36,659 nt of DNA. Source: Zygnema cylindricum. Lineage: Eukaryota; Streptophyta; Zygnematophyceae; Zygnematales; Zygnemataceae. Every line of letters starts with the position of its first letter. Positions within the stretch are counted from its first letter, which is position 1. A program made the position numbers and the translations under genes. The notes under the pieces are model-generated. The model had not been told where the DNA came from. It was given only the letters and a program-made list of their open reading frames with translations, and searched no databases. Positions 1 through 9,883 of this stretch are shown here, in pieces. The DNA is taken from assembly GCA_037447655.1 (NCBI GenBank), contig JBBHKE010003394.1, forward strand, positions 1 through 36,659, in the 5' to 3' direction.

Positions 1-385
1 GATGCGATACGCTTTGTAATTTGAAGCATATACGACGTAGATGCCTCGAAGGGCGCGAGCCGAATTTAACGTTTTACTTGCGAAGATATTTGTACCAAGA
101 TTTGCATCTACAGATTTTAAAGAGGCGTTCATTGGTTTTAGGAAGTATCATGCTTCGTTGGGAGTTGTTTTGGGTAGAATACTAATGGGACAAAGATTGC
201 GTAGGTAGTCAACACATACAACAGCCTCAACCCAAAATTCTAACAATATGTTTAAACAACGTAACATAGAAGGTGGAATTTCACTTAAAGTGCGATTGTA
301 CCTATCCACGACGTTTTTTTTTCGCTACGCCGATTTGTTGGGGAGGAAAAGGCATTGTTAAATGGTGAGCGATTCCGTGTTCAGG
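1..385 (-). pseudogene. copia-type integrase C-terminal fragment
   Basis: Read on the minus strand, this stretch resembles the end of the copia integrase core and the conserved region after it. From about 385 downward there is a frame with an HHLTMPFPPQQ-like block, matching the usual 'T.PY.PQQNG' motif at the end of the catalytic core. Then come FWVEAVVCVDYLRN (the 'WAEA...YL.NR' block) and, near the window edge, RGIYVVYASNYKAYRI (the 'GIFVGY...KAYR' block). At least one stop and several frame changes interrupt it, so it is a dead fragment. It runs off the left edge. No LTR of its own is visible, so I cannot say which copia family it belongs to; it is not an obvious copy of the integrase at 9441-11000. 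Confidence 0.7.
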
Positions 386-596
386 AGGGAAAGTGGAAAT
401 TGATCAAAGACAAAATTGCTACAGTTATCGCTGTGAAAGGTTTGAATTCGATTTTAATGAAGTTTTTTTGTTAACGTTTTAAATTCTTGTAAACATATAA
501 ACACATCGGATTTGCGACAAATTTTGGACACGTGGGAAAAGCTAGTGTCGTGATTAGTGAAGGTGACAAAATATAAAAATCTGTTGCAACTGCGTT
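386..596. other. unassigned gap before element A1
   Basis: I see no gene here. The stretch lies between the integrase remnant and the left LTR of A1 and may be eroded retroelement sequence. The 5 bases before the LTR are GCGTT; no partner copy can be tested because the right end of A1 is not found. Confidence 0.4.
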
Positions 597-1230
597 TGTT
601 GAATTTAGACGATCTCGGCCGATAATATGTACAGAAATCGGATCGCCGATATTTTACGGACGACAGGATCGAATCATACGGAATCGAGAGACGATTCCAC
701 GACATACACTTTATTGCGAATCTGACACATCTTTGGGCGGGGCCACCAATGGCTGACATTGTATATTTTGGCATCTAGCTATTAAACCACACGAGTGCAC
801 ATTTATCGTTAGATAAGAGTGCACACGGATACAAATAGTGATTATTCCACAAGAAGAGACTATCTCTCTTAGACATCACAAGGTAGCAATTTGTTTAGGC
901 AATGGTGTTTTACATTATTTAACAAGCGTATTGTACAGAGAGGTCATAGATCACAAATATCACAAAGATTATAAAGATTAGACACATAGTCTTTGGAGGA
1001 GAATCCAATTATATTCAGATAGAGAAATGTCCAAAAGACAATTGTAATTTGTACCTTTTGTAATTCCATTTAAACCTGCCTAAACCTGCCTCATCTATTG
1101 TCAACATCAATTACTTCTCCCAACTCTAAACCCTTGTGAGGAATATAACGACACCCTTTCCTAGTGTATGTTATATGTTTATCTATCGTAGCCCTTGGCC
1201 AAAGGCTAGGGTGAGCTCCTAAAACTAATA
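597..1230 (+). repeat. element A1, 5' LTR
   Basis: This 634-bp LTR begins TGTTGAATTTAGACGATCTC and ends CCTAAAACTAATA (ancestral end probably AACA). It is homologous along its whole length to the reverse complements of 13945-14577 and 18084-18715, which are 633 and 632 bp long. The direction is set by the primer-binding site and gag that follow at 1231 onward. Several apparent open frames on either strand in these three copies are shadows of the LTR. Confidence 0.9.
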
Positions 1231-1259
1231 GGTTATGGGCCCACTAGGTTATGGGCCAA
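1231..1259 (+). other. primer-binding site (half initiator tRNA-Met), duplicated
   Basis: GGTTATGGGCCCA sits directly after the LTR end. It is the reverse complement of TGGGCCCATAACC, the anticodon stem-loop of eukaryotic initiator tRNA-Met (anticodon CAU). That is the site used by Drosophila copia, which primes from a 5' half-tRNA. A second, slightly altered copy (GGTTATGGGCCAA) starts at 1247, 16 bp on, so the site is tandemly repeated in this element only. Confidence 0.85.
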
Positions 1260-2300
1260 CTGTAATAGTGGTGCCCGGTGTATCTTCAGGGTCCCTAGTG
1301 GTGCCCGGTGTGTCTTCAGGGTCCTTAGAGCACAAGAAAAAAGTGCAGGCGAATCCGAGCAGTGAGTCCAAAGCGATGTCACTTTCAATTTCTGCTTAAG
1401 CTGCAAAAGCAACAAATAGAGAGCCTATCAAACTCATCAAGTGTGGAAAAAGTCAAAGGAAGCGAAAACAATTCAGACAAAAACCACGCAAAGAATGGTG
1501 TCAAACCCAACCTGTCCTTCGCTAGAAAGACAAAGCTAACTAAAACTATTCTCCACACATCCTATCAAGATGGAATATCTATCAAAAATTACATCACTCA
1601 TTTTTCCACTCTATTGGACAGAACAGATGAAACAGGCCTAATATTCTCAGTGGCCACACAGATCTGGCTAATTCGTTCACTACCGACATAATTTTTGGAC
1701 GTCCCCAAATGGTTGGTGGAGTAGAATTCGGAAAAATGGGAGTGGAGCAAAGTGGTGGAGGTGATGCTAGAGATCGAATCTAGCACCACAAACTTGTCTG
1801 AATTCGACACAAACTCTGATGGCTCGGACAATTCACCTCCAAGTGGAACAAAAGAAGAAGGGCAAGGTAAGTCAGTCACATTCAGGTGAAAATGACAGAT
1901 AGGAGGAGGCTCGCACTAAACGCAAGAAGGAGCCTAACTTCATGGAAGTACAAAGCACCCTAGACAAAAAAAGTGGAGAAAGCCAATGAGACAAACAAGT
2001 CAGCGAGGCAAATCCAAACCTAAACAGAAATCTTCAACAAAGAGAGACAGTTGCGACCCAAACACATTCAGGTGACAATGAAAGGATGGAGGAGGCTCGC
2101 ACCAAACGTAGGAAGGAGCTTAACTTCACTCACGTACAAAGCAACATGCACACAGAAAGTGGAGAAAGCTAATGAGATAAGCAAGTCGAGAGAGGCAAAT
2201 CCAAACCTAAACAAAAATCTTCAACGAAGCGAGACAGCTGCAACCTAAACTCTATCGACAAGAGAGACAGCTTCGACCTAAACTCTATCAGACAAATCAC
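1235..2300 (+). pseudogene. element A1 gag, copia-like, broken
   Basis: Gag-like structural protein of an LTR retrotransposon. The first frame opens at an ATG inside the primer-binding site (1235) and runs 54 codons to TAA at 1397. The early part contains a 10-residue repeat (VVPGVSSGSL) from a 30-bp duplication. Homology with A2 on the other side of that stop shows that the frame was once longer. Around 1560-1690 a copia-gag-like block is readable (SIKNYITHFSTLLDRTDE, ending IRSLP). About 1725-1860 encodes an acidic serine-rich stretch shared with the minus-strand gag of A2. No zinc knuckle is visible. Multiple stops and frame changes show that it is inactive. Assignment to copia rests on this block and on the primer site. 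Confidence 0.7.
1881..2250 (+). repeat. 186-bp tandem duplication in the gag tail
   Basis: TTCAGGTGAAAATGACAG at 1881 recurs as TTCAGGTGACAATGAAAG at 2067. The following sequence (GGAGGAGGCTCGCAC..., then a lysine-rich stretch, then AATCCAAACCTAAACA) repeats in the same order with scattered changes. The duplication is old, and the equivalent part of A2 has only a shorter repeat. Confidence 0.8.
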
Positions 2301-4440
2301 CACAGATCCAGGAGGAATTGCTTAGCAAGCAGGGGGTGCAAAGATTGACTAGCAAGTTGCAAAGGGAAAAGAGATCGTCCCCGATAGTGAGGCCACATCG
2401 AAGGACAACTCCAACTGAGCCAAGCGGGTGCAGTGAAAGAATCAGCGGGTGCAGTCAAAAAATTTGCGAGACAGTGGCAAAAAAATCAGCACCGAACAGA
2501 AAATGATGGACAAAGACCCAAGGCATTCCACAGCAAAACCAAAACGGCAAGCAGGCAGTCTACAGAGAAAGAGCAAGAAATCAAGTTTCATGCTCAAATT
2601 TAACTAATTGCAGGTAAATCAAAACACTGCAGGCAATCGAAAAAGTGGGAGGGACAAAAAAATAGGAGAAAGTGAGAAACACTCACGTGGGAAACGGTAG
2701 AGCGATTATCATTGTGCAGATCCACTAATCTCAAGAGCTTTGGATTGATCCGGTCTCACAAATTCCACCTCCACAGTTGGATTCCAACAATGAATCAAAC
2801 TTAGGTGCATAGGAATTCAATAACTTGTCGCAAGAAAAACAAAGCCATATTAAAAAAGAGTCCAACAGGAGAACAAAAAAACCAAAGTCAAAAACATGAC
2901 AAATTTTGATCAGGGCCAAGTAGTAGAGTAGCAAGACATCATGGAGAAAAGCTAGAGTGGGGCCACAAAAAGAGAGCATAACAAGAACCCCCACAGAAAT
3001 TGACGCGATTACTCACCTATCAGCTGATATCAAAATCTACGGAAGCGTGGGAAGCACACAAAAAAGATGAAGCCAAACGGCTAGTGTTACCGGTCAGATG
3101 GTCATTCACGGGAATCGTATCGACCATTGCAGAAACGTCAATCTGCAAATCGGAAACCGACAAAGAGATCAAAAAATGGACCCAGCGAAGAGGGTAACGC
3201 ATAGGAGCACATGGAAGGGCAAAGAGGGAAAAAGGGGAGACATTGACCATTGCAAAAACGTCAATCTGCAAACCAAAAACTGACAAAGACGTCAAAAATT
3301 AGACTTAGCCAAGAGGGTAACGCATGGGAGCACATGGAGGGGCAAAGAGAGAATAAAGGGAGACAGGGTGCAATTGTTATTATTACAAGGTAATATATCC
3401 ACAAGTGTAGCAAGCGCCACAAAACTGACCGACCTAGATGTAAAAGACTCACAGGCAAAAATGGGAACAGAAAAGAGAGCAACCTAGATGTAAAAGACTC
3501 ACAGGCAAAATGGAGGAAAAGAGAGCAACTGGGACAAGGAAGTTAGATCCTTTGCCAAGATGGAACATGACGGAATGCTCCACGGATCAAGCAACACCCT
3601 CACAAAACAGAAGTTTCAAGCCCACATCACCACTTGCCATCACAAACCCATAGGTGGAAAGGAATCGAGAGTCGAAAAGGACGAAGGTCCTGCAAAACCA
3701 TAGAAAATATTTTCAAAATTTCCTCAAATAGAAATTGGCATACCATGGGGAGAGGTGTTAGAGTTAAACAAAGTTGTAAATAACACAAAAGAATTAAGAT
3801 TAGATGTAAACAAAAAAAGTTGCAAATACAAAGTAGCCGCTGAAAAGGAAAAATCTGAACTAAATTCAAATATTGATAGTTTAAAGACTAACAAACTTGG
3901 ACAGTTGAGCAGGGCAAAAGAGGGAACAAATTGGAACTCACCATCGAAGAAATCGAGCGAAGAGGAACCAAGATGCAAGCTGAACGCTAGAGCACTCACA
4001 TCCTCCGACGAGACCTCCAGCAATGAAGACACCACGAGTCTTCAAGTAAACAAAAACGATGAGAAACGATGGGAAATCTGCAATCTAAAGAGGAGAAAAG
4101 GAGTCAGATTTGGTCATTGCTAAAACCAAAAGAGTAAAGACATTTGCAGCAAAACGAGCTTCAGCAAAAGTAGCTTCACCAAACCTCCAAAGGATGACAC
4201 TAACCCTCAAAACCCTTTTAGGCATCTTTGCAAAAAAATAAGTCTAAAAGAAATTAGACAGTTTAACCGAAACTCACCAAGAGGGAGCCGAAAATTCGGC
4301 GATCGTGGGAGTGTACTTCTTGTCAAACTCTCAGATCTAGTCCAATCCATCAAAAATCGAGGCCAAATCTGCACAGAGAAACATATTATTTTCCCAAATT
4401 TCAATTCTAATTCCCTAAATGAAAAAAATTCAAACACGCA
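2300..4440 (+). other. element A1 interior, eroded, no pol seen
   Basis: This A-rich stretch continues the interior of A1. The part near 2300-2420 is homologous to the sequence after gag in A2 (minus strand, about 17110-16990), which ties it to the same family. I see no protease, integrase, reverse transcriptase or RNase H motif. Two small tandem duplications lie inside: a 123-bp one (starts 3122 and 3245) and a 50-bp one (starts 3433 and 3483). A lysine- and glutamate-rich frame at 3755-4123 (122 codons) has coiled-coil-like composition but no recognisable domain. The region is much longer than the A2 interior, so A1 may include other material. Confidence 0.55.
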
Positions 4441-4484
4441 AAGATTTCAAATTCCGACGTCTGGAATCATTCGCTAGTTGATCT

Positions 4485-4870
4485 TCCACATTCAAATGTG
4501 TGATTATCCATAATCCCAAAATCCAATTCCACTTTCCCAATTTCCCAGTATTGAAGCTAATTCGGAATTTCCATTAATTCTCACATAACAACATATATTT
4601 TCGAATCCATTTCATATATATCACAATTCTATATCTCCACATTCAATCCGCCATTATCCCAGTTCCAAATCCTAAACTATTCCAATTTCAATATTCAAAA
4701 TCCATTCTTAATTCCATTAATTCTCACACTAACAACATAAATTTTCTAAATCCATTTCCTCAAATATATAATTTTCCATCAACAATTCCACATCTCCCAC
4801 ATTCAAACACGTCATTATCCCATAATCCCAAAATCCCAAATTTTCTACTTTCCTAATTTCCCAATATCCG
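4485..4870. repeat. degenerate AT-rich tandem repeat
   Basis: Phrases such as TTCCATTAATTCTCACA, followed by AACAACATA and ATCCATTTC, recur about 145 bp apart (4569 and 4712). CCACATTCAA followed by ATTATCC recurs near 4487, 4636 and 4796. About two and a half diverged units are visible. No coding signal. Confidence 0.6.
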
Positions 4871-5137
4871 AAATCCAAATGTAAATTACACAATGTTTCT
4901 AAGACTAATAAACTGAAATCCAAACTCTCATAACCGTGCACCCTACAAATCTTCCATAAAAAACATAATTTTGCATAATTATTTTTTGTTGGGTAAATTA
5001 TTCCACCTATCTCCAATTTCCTTTCTTGTTTCCTTCCGACGTATCTTGGAAACAACCTTATTGTTATTGTTGTCGTTAATGTCTCCCTCTTTTTCAATCT
5101 TCTTTCCTTTTTCTACACAAATATTAATGAGAAATTG

Positions 5138-5775
5138 CTATGCTTGCCATGATCCTTTCAAGAAAACAAGTTTTTCAACCGATTCCAGAGTCGACAGGTT
5201 TCGCTTAATCATGCTTATTTGACTGGCCATGGAAAAAATTCGCTCGGAAGGAGCCAAAGAGGTCGCTATAGCTAAAATGATTCGAGCAAAAGAGCTGAAT
5301 GTCGGAAAAAAAAAATCTTTTCGGCCCACCACTTCAATGGGTTTGCCTGTTCGTGTTCTGAGGGTTCTAAAACACTTTTTTCTTTGTAAAGTTGAATTTC
5401 GTGGAGCAAATGCACCTTAAACTCATCTCGCGTGAGTTTCGAGGCCGAAGGGTTTTTGAACGGTTTCCATTACCGAAGAAATGGGATGCTCTTTTAGTAA
5501 TGCTATGAAATGTCATTCTCATCATCATCTTCAACTTCATTCACACCTTTCTCATTCTAATTGTTTCCAATTTTTATCATCAACCCATCACTATCACCCT
5601 CCAAATGTCCGAACAATTCCGCATCCATGTCAAACTTTCCTAACATCAGGTTGAAAATTTCTTGCCATACCTTATCTACTTCTAAAGGTGTTAAAAACCC
5701 TAGGTTATTAGTCCTAAAATCTAGTGCATAAGCAATAAACATCTTCATCGAGAGAGTTTTTAACTCACACGTTCC
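5138..5775 (-). pseudogene. hAT transposase, C-terminal part with dimerisation domain
   Basis: Read downward from 5775. The frame at 5748-5557 starts within an ALDFRTNNLGF block, corresponding to the 'LDPR.K...F' motif of hAT transposases, followed by VDKVWQEIFNLML. After a poorly readable acidic stretch (5560-5450) come residues resembling 'NPLKWWAE', a frameshift near 5320, and then the hAT C-terminal dimerisation motif around ILAIATSLAPSERIFSMA and LESVEKLVFLKGSW (5290-5140). The stop follows directly. Frameshifts at 5450-5310 show it is inactive. It belongs with the fragments at 18716-19159 and 28511-29526; element B separates it from them. Confidence 0.85.
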
Positions 5776-6661
5776 TGTTGATTTTGGAAAGCTTTAAGTC
5801 TTAGTAAAATAGTGTGACGGCAGAAAGGTATGAATTTGTAGCATAAAGTTTCACAGGGACATGCGTCATCACTTGACTGCAGTACATGACAACGTAGCTG
5901 CGACACAGACAGAACAGCGCAACTGCGACGCAGACAAGACAACGCAACTGCGGTTATTTTGGATATGATCTCTAGGGAAAACGCAGCTACGTTTAGGACA
6001 ACGCAGCTGCGATTATTTTGGATATGATCCGTACGGACAACGCAGCTACAGTTATCTTGGATATGATTCAATACAGGACAGCCGCGGGTAATATGAATGT
6101 GATTCGGTACAGGACAACGCAACTGCGATTGATATGAATCAAGTTAACGGACGAGATTCATAAGGGTATCACCAATGACTCAGCCGACAAGTATTTGTAC
6201 AATCACTTAGTATAGATCTTGAGTAATACTGACGGTACAATCGTAGACTGGGTTGGCAGGATTAAAAACACGTAGATCTCAATAGGCGGGTTGATTTTGG
6301 ACGTACCTCTCAAGTACACTTGTATCGGCGGTTGAACACCGAGATTATAAGACTTAGGACTTAGAGCATTTTATGCATCCAGACTTCCAAGTAGTAAAAT
6401 TGCAGACAATTTTTGGGATTCTTCTGAGTATTCTATCTTGAACATTGTAGGGTCAATTAGACTGAAACTTTGGAAGTTGTCAGTGTTTATGTTACCCTAT
6501 ATTGTGATAGAGTTTTGTGAAGTGTTGATGCCTGTATAAGATTTGGTAAACACTTGTAAACAACTATTTGTTAGGATTCTTGATAGCTTCTCAGAGTGTA
6601 TCATGTCAACTTCTACTACTACTGCTGCTCCTCCACCTACATTGGTGGTTGTAGAATAACT
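5776..6661 (+). repeat. element B, 5' LTR
   Basis: It begins TGTTGATTTTGGAAAGC and matches 13049-13936 throughout, including the stretch ATGTCAACTTCTACTACTAC near its end. It ends GTTGTAGAATAACT, compared with GTTGTAGAACAACG in the 3' copy; the ancestral end was probably CAACA. Inside, at 5885-6140, is a tandem series of about 35-45-bp units carrying GACAACGCAGCTGCGATTAT and TTGGATATGAT. The 3' LTR lacks some of these units. Confidence 0.9.
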
Positions 6662-6674
6662 GGTTATGGACGTG
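6662..6674 (+). other. element B primer-binding site, degenerate
   Basis: GGTTATGGACGTG directly follows the LTR and shares its first eight bases, and nine of thirteen overall, with GGTTATGGGCCCA. The position fits a half initiator tRNA-Met primer site, but it is diverged. Confidence 0.65.
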
Positions 6675-7660
6675 ACATCGAGAATTCCTATCTTTTCAGG
6701 GGAGAAATATGTTTACTCGGCCGATATGGTGGAGACTCACTTTGAGAATGTTAATCTATTGGATATATTGGATGGTTCCCAGGATGAATCAAATCCATCT
6801 TGGTCTAAAAAGAATACGTAGGCTCGTTGTATTTTAAAATTTTTTATATCATAGGTCTTAGATATGTCTCGCATAGAAATGAAAAAGGCAATTGATTTCT
6901 GGAAATCTCCTAAAAATGATAATGAAAAAGCTAATGTCCTGGAAGAACTTTCGTTGGTTGGAAAAAATTGGGACTATAAGTACACTGGCGGAATGATGGT
7001 TGAGTATGCTAACAAATTTTGCATCCTTGTAGATGCCCATGCTTATGTTGGGGGCACGATGGTTAAGTATGCTAACAAATTTTGCATCCTTCTAGATGCC
7101 CATGCTTATGTTGGGGGCACGTTTCCTCAGTGTCAACAAGCAGCATTGCTAATGAGAGGTCTCCCTAGTAGTATGAAGGGAGCGTTTGATGCACTCAAAC
7201 AAAAAGATAAGACTAGCTCAACTTTACAATTAGCGATTAATATTTTGCCAGAGGAGGAAGCGACTCCTAAAATTCTCAGTTTTGAGCAAGTAGAGGCTTT
7301 GAATACGTATTTTGAGAGAAAGGGAAATTTTAATCAACAGAGAAATCACGTTAATTCACAAAATCAATTTAAACAATTTAATCAGAGTGGAAATAGACAG
7401 TTTAACAATGCTTGTTTTAATTGTAGTGATGGAGGTCATGGATAAAAATTTTGTCCTAAATTTAATAAGGCAAACGAAACAGATTTAAACAAGCTGGGAT
7501 GGCAACAGAGCCTGTTTTACAAAGGCTTCACAAGGCGTACACCTCGTGAAAATTCACTATTTTCGGCATCTTCGTCGCACTACGACGACACTCTACACAT
7601 TTCAGAAGAGGATGAAGCGGATCTGTTTGCCATGGCGGCAGGAATAAAAGGCCCAAAAGA
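6666..7660 (+). pseudogene. element B gag with CCHC zinc knuckle
   Basis: The copia Gag forms the particle and binds the RNA. A frame from the ATG at 6666 begins MDVTSRIPIFSGEKYVYSAD, the usual start of copia gag ('IP.F.G.NY..W'). Stops appear near 6820-6855. The long open part is 6864-7445 and includes LLMRGLPSSM, the conserved leucine-proline block of copia gag. The zinc knuckle CX2CX4HX4C is present at about 7411-7452 (CFNCSDGGHG, stop, KFC), with a stop codon in the middle. An exact 63-bp, 21-codon duplication (starts 6996 and 7059, TMVEYANKFCI...) keeps the frame. Confidence 0.9.
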
Positions 7661-8264
7661 TCCTGGATAGATAATGGGTACAAGAGCGTCAGCCCACATG
7701 TGCTAGAACAGGAGTATCTTCAAAAATCCGAAATCAACACCCAAAAAAAATATTTACTATGCATCTGGCATGAGTGTCCAGACTCGTGCTATGGGTGATG
7801 TATCTTTGGTGGTTGATATATAGGGGAAAGAGATTGAAAGGAGACTTCCCAATCTACTCTTTGTCCCCAAATTTGAAAAAAAAATGTTCTCTACGTCTTT
7901 GGTAGAGAGTAAAGGTTTTGAGATCAATCTGAAAAATGGTCGGCAGGTTGTTAGCAAGAATGGCAAGGTCGCAGTTTTAGGAACTAGAGATAATAACAAG
8001 ATGTACCGTATGGATATGGCTAATACCAAGGAGAATGATGTTATGTATTCTGGTGTTGGGCACTCAAATGAGTTATGGCATAAAAGATTAGGCCATGTAA
8101 ATTATGATAGTTTGAGGAAAATGGTCATTGTTGGCAAAATAGATGGTGTCTTTGTAACAGATCAGCCAGCTAAAAGGTGAGATGGTTGTGCTTTAGGCAA
8201 AATACACAAACTGCCATTCCCTACAGAGTGAGAATTGTTGAAAATTAAGTATTTACTAGGTCAA
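7661..8264 (+). pseudogene. element B protease and pre-integrase region
   Basis: The aspartic protease that cuts the polyprotein should start with a DSGASxHM motif. At about 7670-7710 the sequence reads MGTRASAHM, so the catalytic Asp and the Gly after it are replaced, and stops flank it. After this come YYASGMSVQTRAMGD, LLFVPKFEKKMFSTSLVES and an open stretch to 8180. It carries the pre-integrase zinc-binding signature WHKRLGHVNYDSL (HxxxxH) and a C near DGCALGKIHKLPFPTE, with a stop before it. The frame runs directly into insertion E1 at 8265. Confidence 0.88.
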
Positions 8265-9134
8265 TGTTAGGATAGAAAATAGCAGAGGCAGTTTGTCTCT
8301 AACTCCTTTCTCCAAGCCTTCACACTTGTTATAGTTACTGAAGGCTGGATAAGGAGCTAGAGCCATGGCTGCCTAAGCTTTCTAGAGAGACGAAGTAGTG
8401 TCTAGTATATTTACCAAAAAGGGATTGACGGACCCAGGAATTGATCTTGGTACCTACCGTCCGTTAGACTAGATGGTAGCCAGCAGCGTTAACCTATAGC
8501 CTAAGAAGTGTGCTACGATACATAGGGTTTGTTAACAATTTAAATGTTTACACTTAGAATAATGCGTTTAACTAGAAATAGTACGTCGTGCATGGATTCA
8601 ATTTTATATAGTACGGATTACGGTACGATGACGAAACAAATACCGCGCATTTGTTTCGATAGCGAAACAAATATCGCGCATCCAATTTCGACAGCTACAA
8701 TTAAATGCAGGTTCTAATCGGACGACCGCGATATATGCCGAGATCGCGGAATAGGTTTTTGGCGGTTTGCGGTCATAGCCACGTCGATTGACACGTGGCA
8801 TAACCACATTTGCTTGCGGCATCTCCTAGGATTATAGGAACGAATCCGGATATGCCATGTATCGACTTTTTGGCCATATCGTACGATGGCCGTACAAAAG
8901 GTACACCAGCACCTGTACCTTTATGTACTATACAGTGCTACGATTGGACTGGACCTTAGTACTAGAGGGCTAAGAGAGGGGTTTTGGGACTTATAACATT
9001 TTTGTAGGGAGCCACCTCTCTCCCAGAGAGCATCAGTATAAATCGGCAAACTTTGCCATTTAATATCAACTGAGTTAGTGGACCATTTTGAGTGATTCTT
9101 TTTGCGGCACACTCAGGGGAGTCCAGGCTCAACA
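8265..9134 (+). repeat. LTR E1 inserted in element B
   Basis: This segment starts TGTTAGGATAGAAAATAGC and ends GGAGTCCAGGCTCAACA, so it has TG...CA ends. It interrupts B between the pre-integrase and integrase motifs. It is related to 25393-26087 in the opposite orientation: both have a CACCTCTCTCC-type block next to a TATAAAT box, a TACGGCCAT block and CAGCCATGG. TATAAAT at about 9037 fits a promoter in the plus direction. The flanking 5-mers (GTCAA and GAGGT) do not match, so the right boundary or the insertion history is uncertain. Confidence 0.65.
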
Positions 9135-9440
9135 GAGGTGTAATCGGTCAGATTTTTTTCCTAGCAGGGTGGCTGCATTTCTAATGGAAAGTCAAAGTGG
9201 GTAAATTTGTCCAAAACTCATATTCTAACTTTGCATTCTGTGGTGGAACTGAGCACACAGAAAGTCTTATTTCATAGGGGTGAAGTTCTATTGGGGATCT
9301 GATTGTCAATGGGTCAATCATTAGGGTTTGTATCAACTTGAAGTCGGCACTAACTAGATAAGCTTCTTGAGAGCTGCCTACTCTGAGGACTAATGAAGGT
9401 CTCAGAGTTTAGGAACTTCGTTCAACTACAATTTATAACA
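9135..9440. other. unassigned segment after E1
   Basis: About 300 bp separate the end of E1 from the point where integrase resumes (9441). It has no recognisable coding signal. Ordinary copia elements have only some ten codons at this place, so it is insertion-derived. It could be the rest of E1 if the true end is TTTATAACA at 9440, but the flanks there do not match either. Confidence 0.4.
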
Positions 9441-9883
9441 AATTCATTCCAACGTTTTTTGGTCCTGCAAAAGTACCATCAGCCAGGGGGATGAAATATA
9501 TGGTCACCTTCACAGACAATTTTTCAAGGTTTACAAAGGTATATTTCATGAAAGAAAAGAGCAAAGTGTTCAGTCACTTCAAACACTATAAAGCATGGGT
9601 TGAGAAACTACATAGTCTGCCATTTTTGGCGCTCACATCAGACAATGGTGGGGAATATACATCAAAGGAATTTGATTTTTTTTTTACTCGAGTAAGGTGT
9701 AAGTCTTCTGTTGACTGTTCCATATTCACAGGAATAAAATGGAGTGTCAGAGATATTAAATAGAACACTCACAAAGAACTCTAGGTTGATGCTAACACAT
9801 AAAAATGTGGATCCGAAATTATGGGCTGAGGCTTAAAATTGTGCAATTAATATTAAGAACAGAATAGGGTCTAGATCAGTAAA
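9441..9883 (+). pseudogene. element B integrase core
   Basis: The integrase inserts the cDNA. The frame at 9491-9763 includes KYMVTFTDNFSRFTKVYFMK (first catalytic Asp in TDNFSR), KAWVEKLHSLPFLALTSDNG (second Asp in SDNG) and GGEYTSKEF. The 'PQQNG' Glu region is garbled after 9690. From about 9765 a shifted frame reads NRTLTKNSRLMLT and LWAEA, stop, NCAIN, the usual post-core block. The segment ends where D1 is inserted at 9884. Confidence 0.9.

Noticed and set aside
1235-1250. Met-Gly start of A gag as an N-myristoylation signal.
   Set aside because: The third residue is Pro and the MGP is dictated by the primer site; there is no positive evidence.
4980-5000. TTTTGTTGGGTAAATTATT as the left terminus of the hAT element.
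   Set aside because: Only nine consecutive bases agree with the right terminus and no 8-bp duplication is present; kept only as a weak candidate.
6601-6661. ATG at 6604 (MSTSTTT...) first taken as the gag start of B, with an LTR end at 6338.
   Set aside because: The same sequence occurs at the end of the 3' LTR (13880-13936), and GTTCC TSDs fit only if the LTR runs to 6661 and 13936.
8265-9440. A clean TSD for insertion E1.
   Set aside because: Neither end candidate (9134 or 9440) is followed by GTCAA; the boundary remains open.
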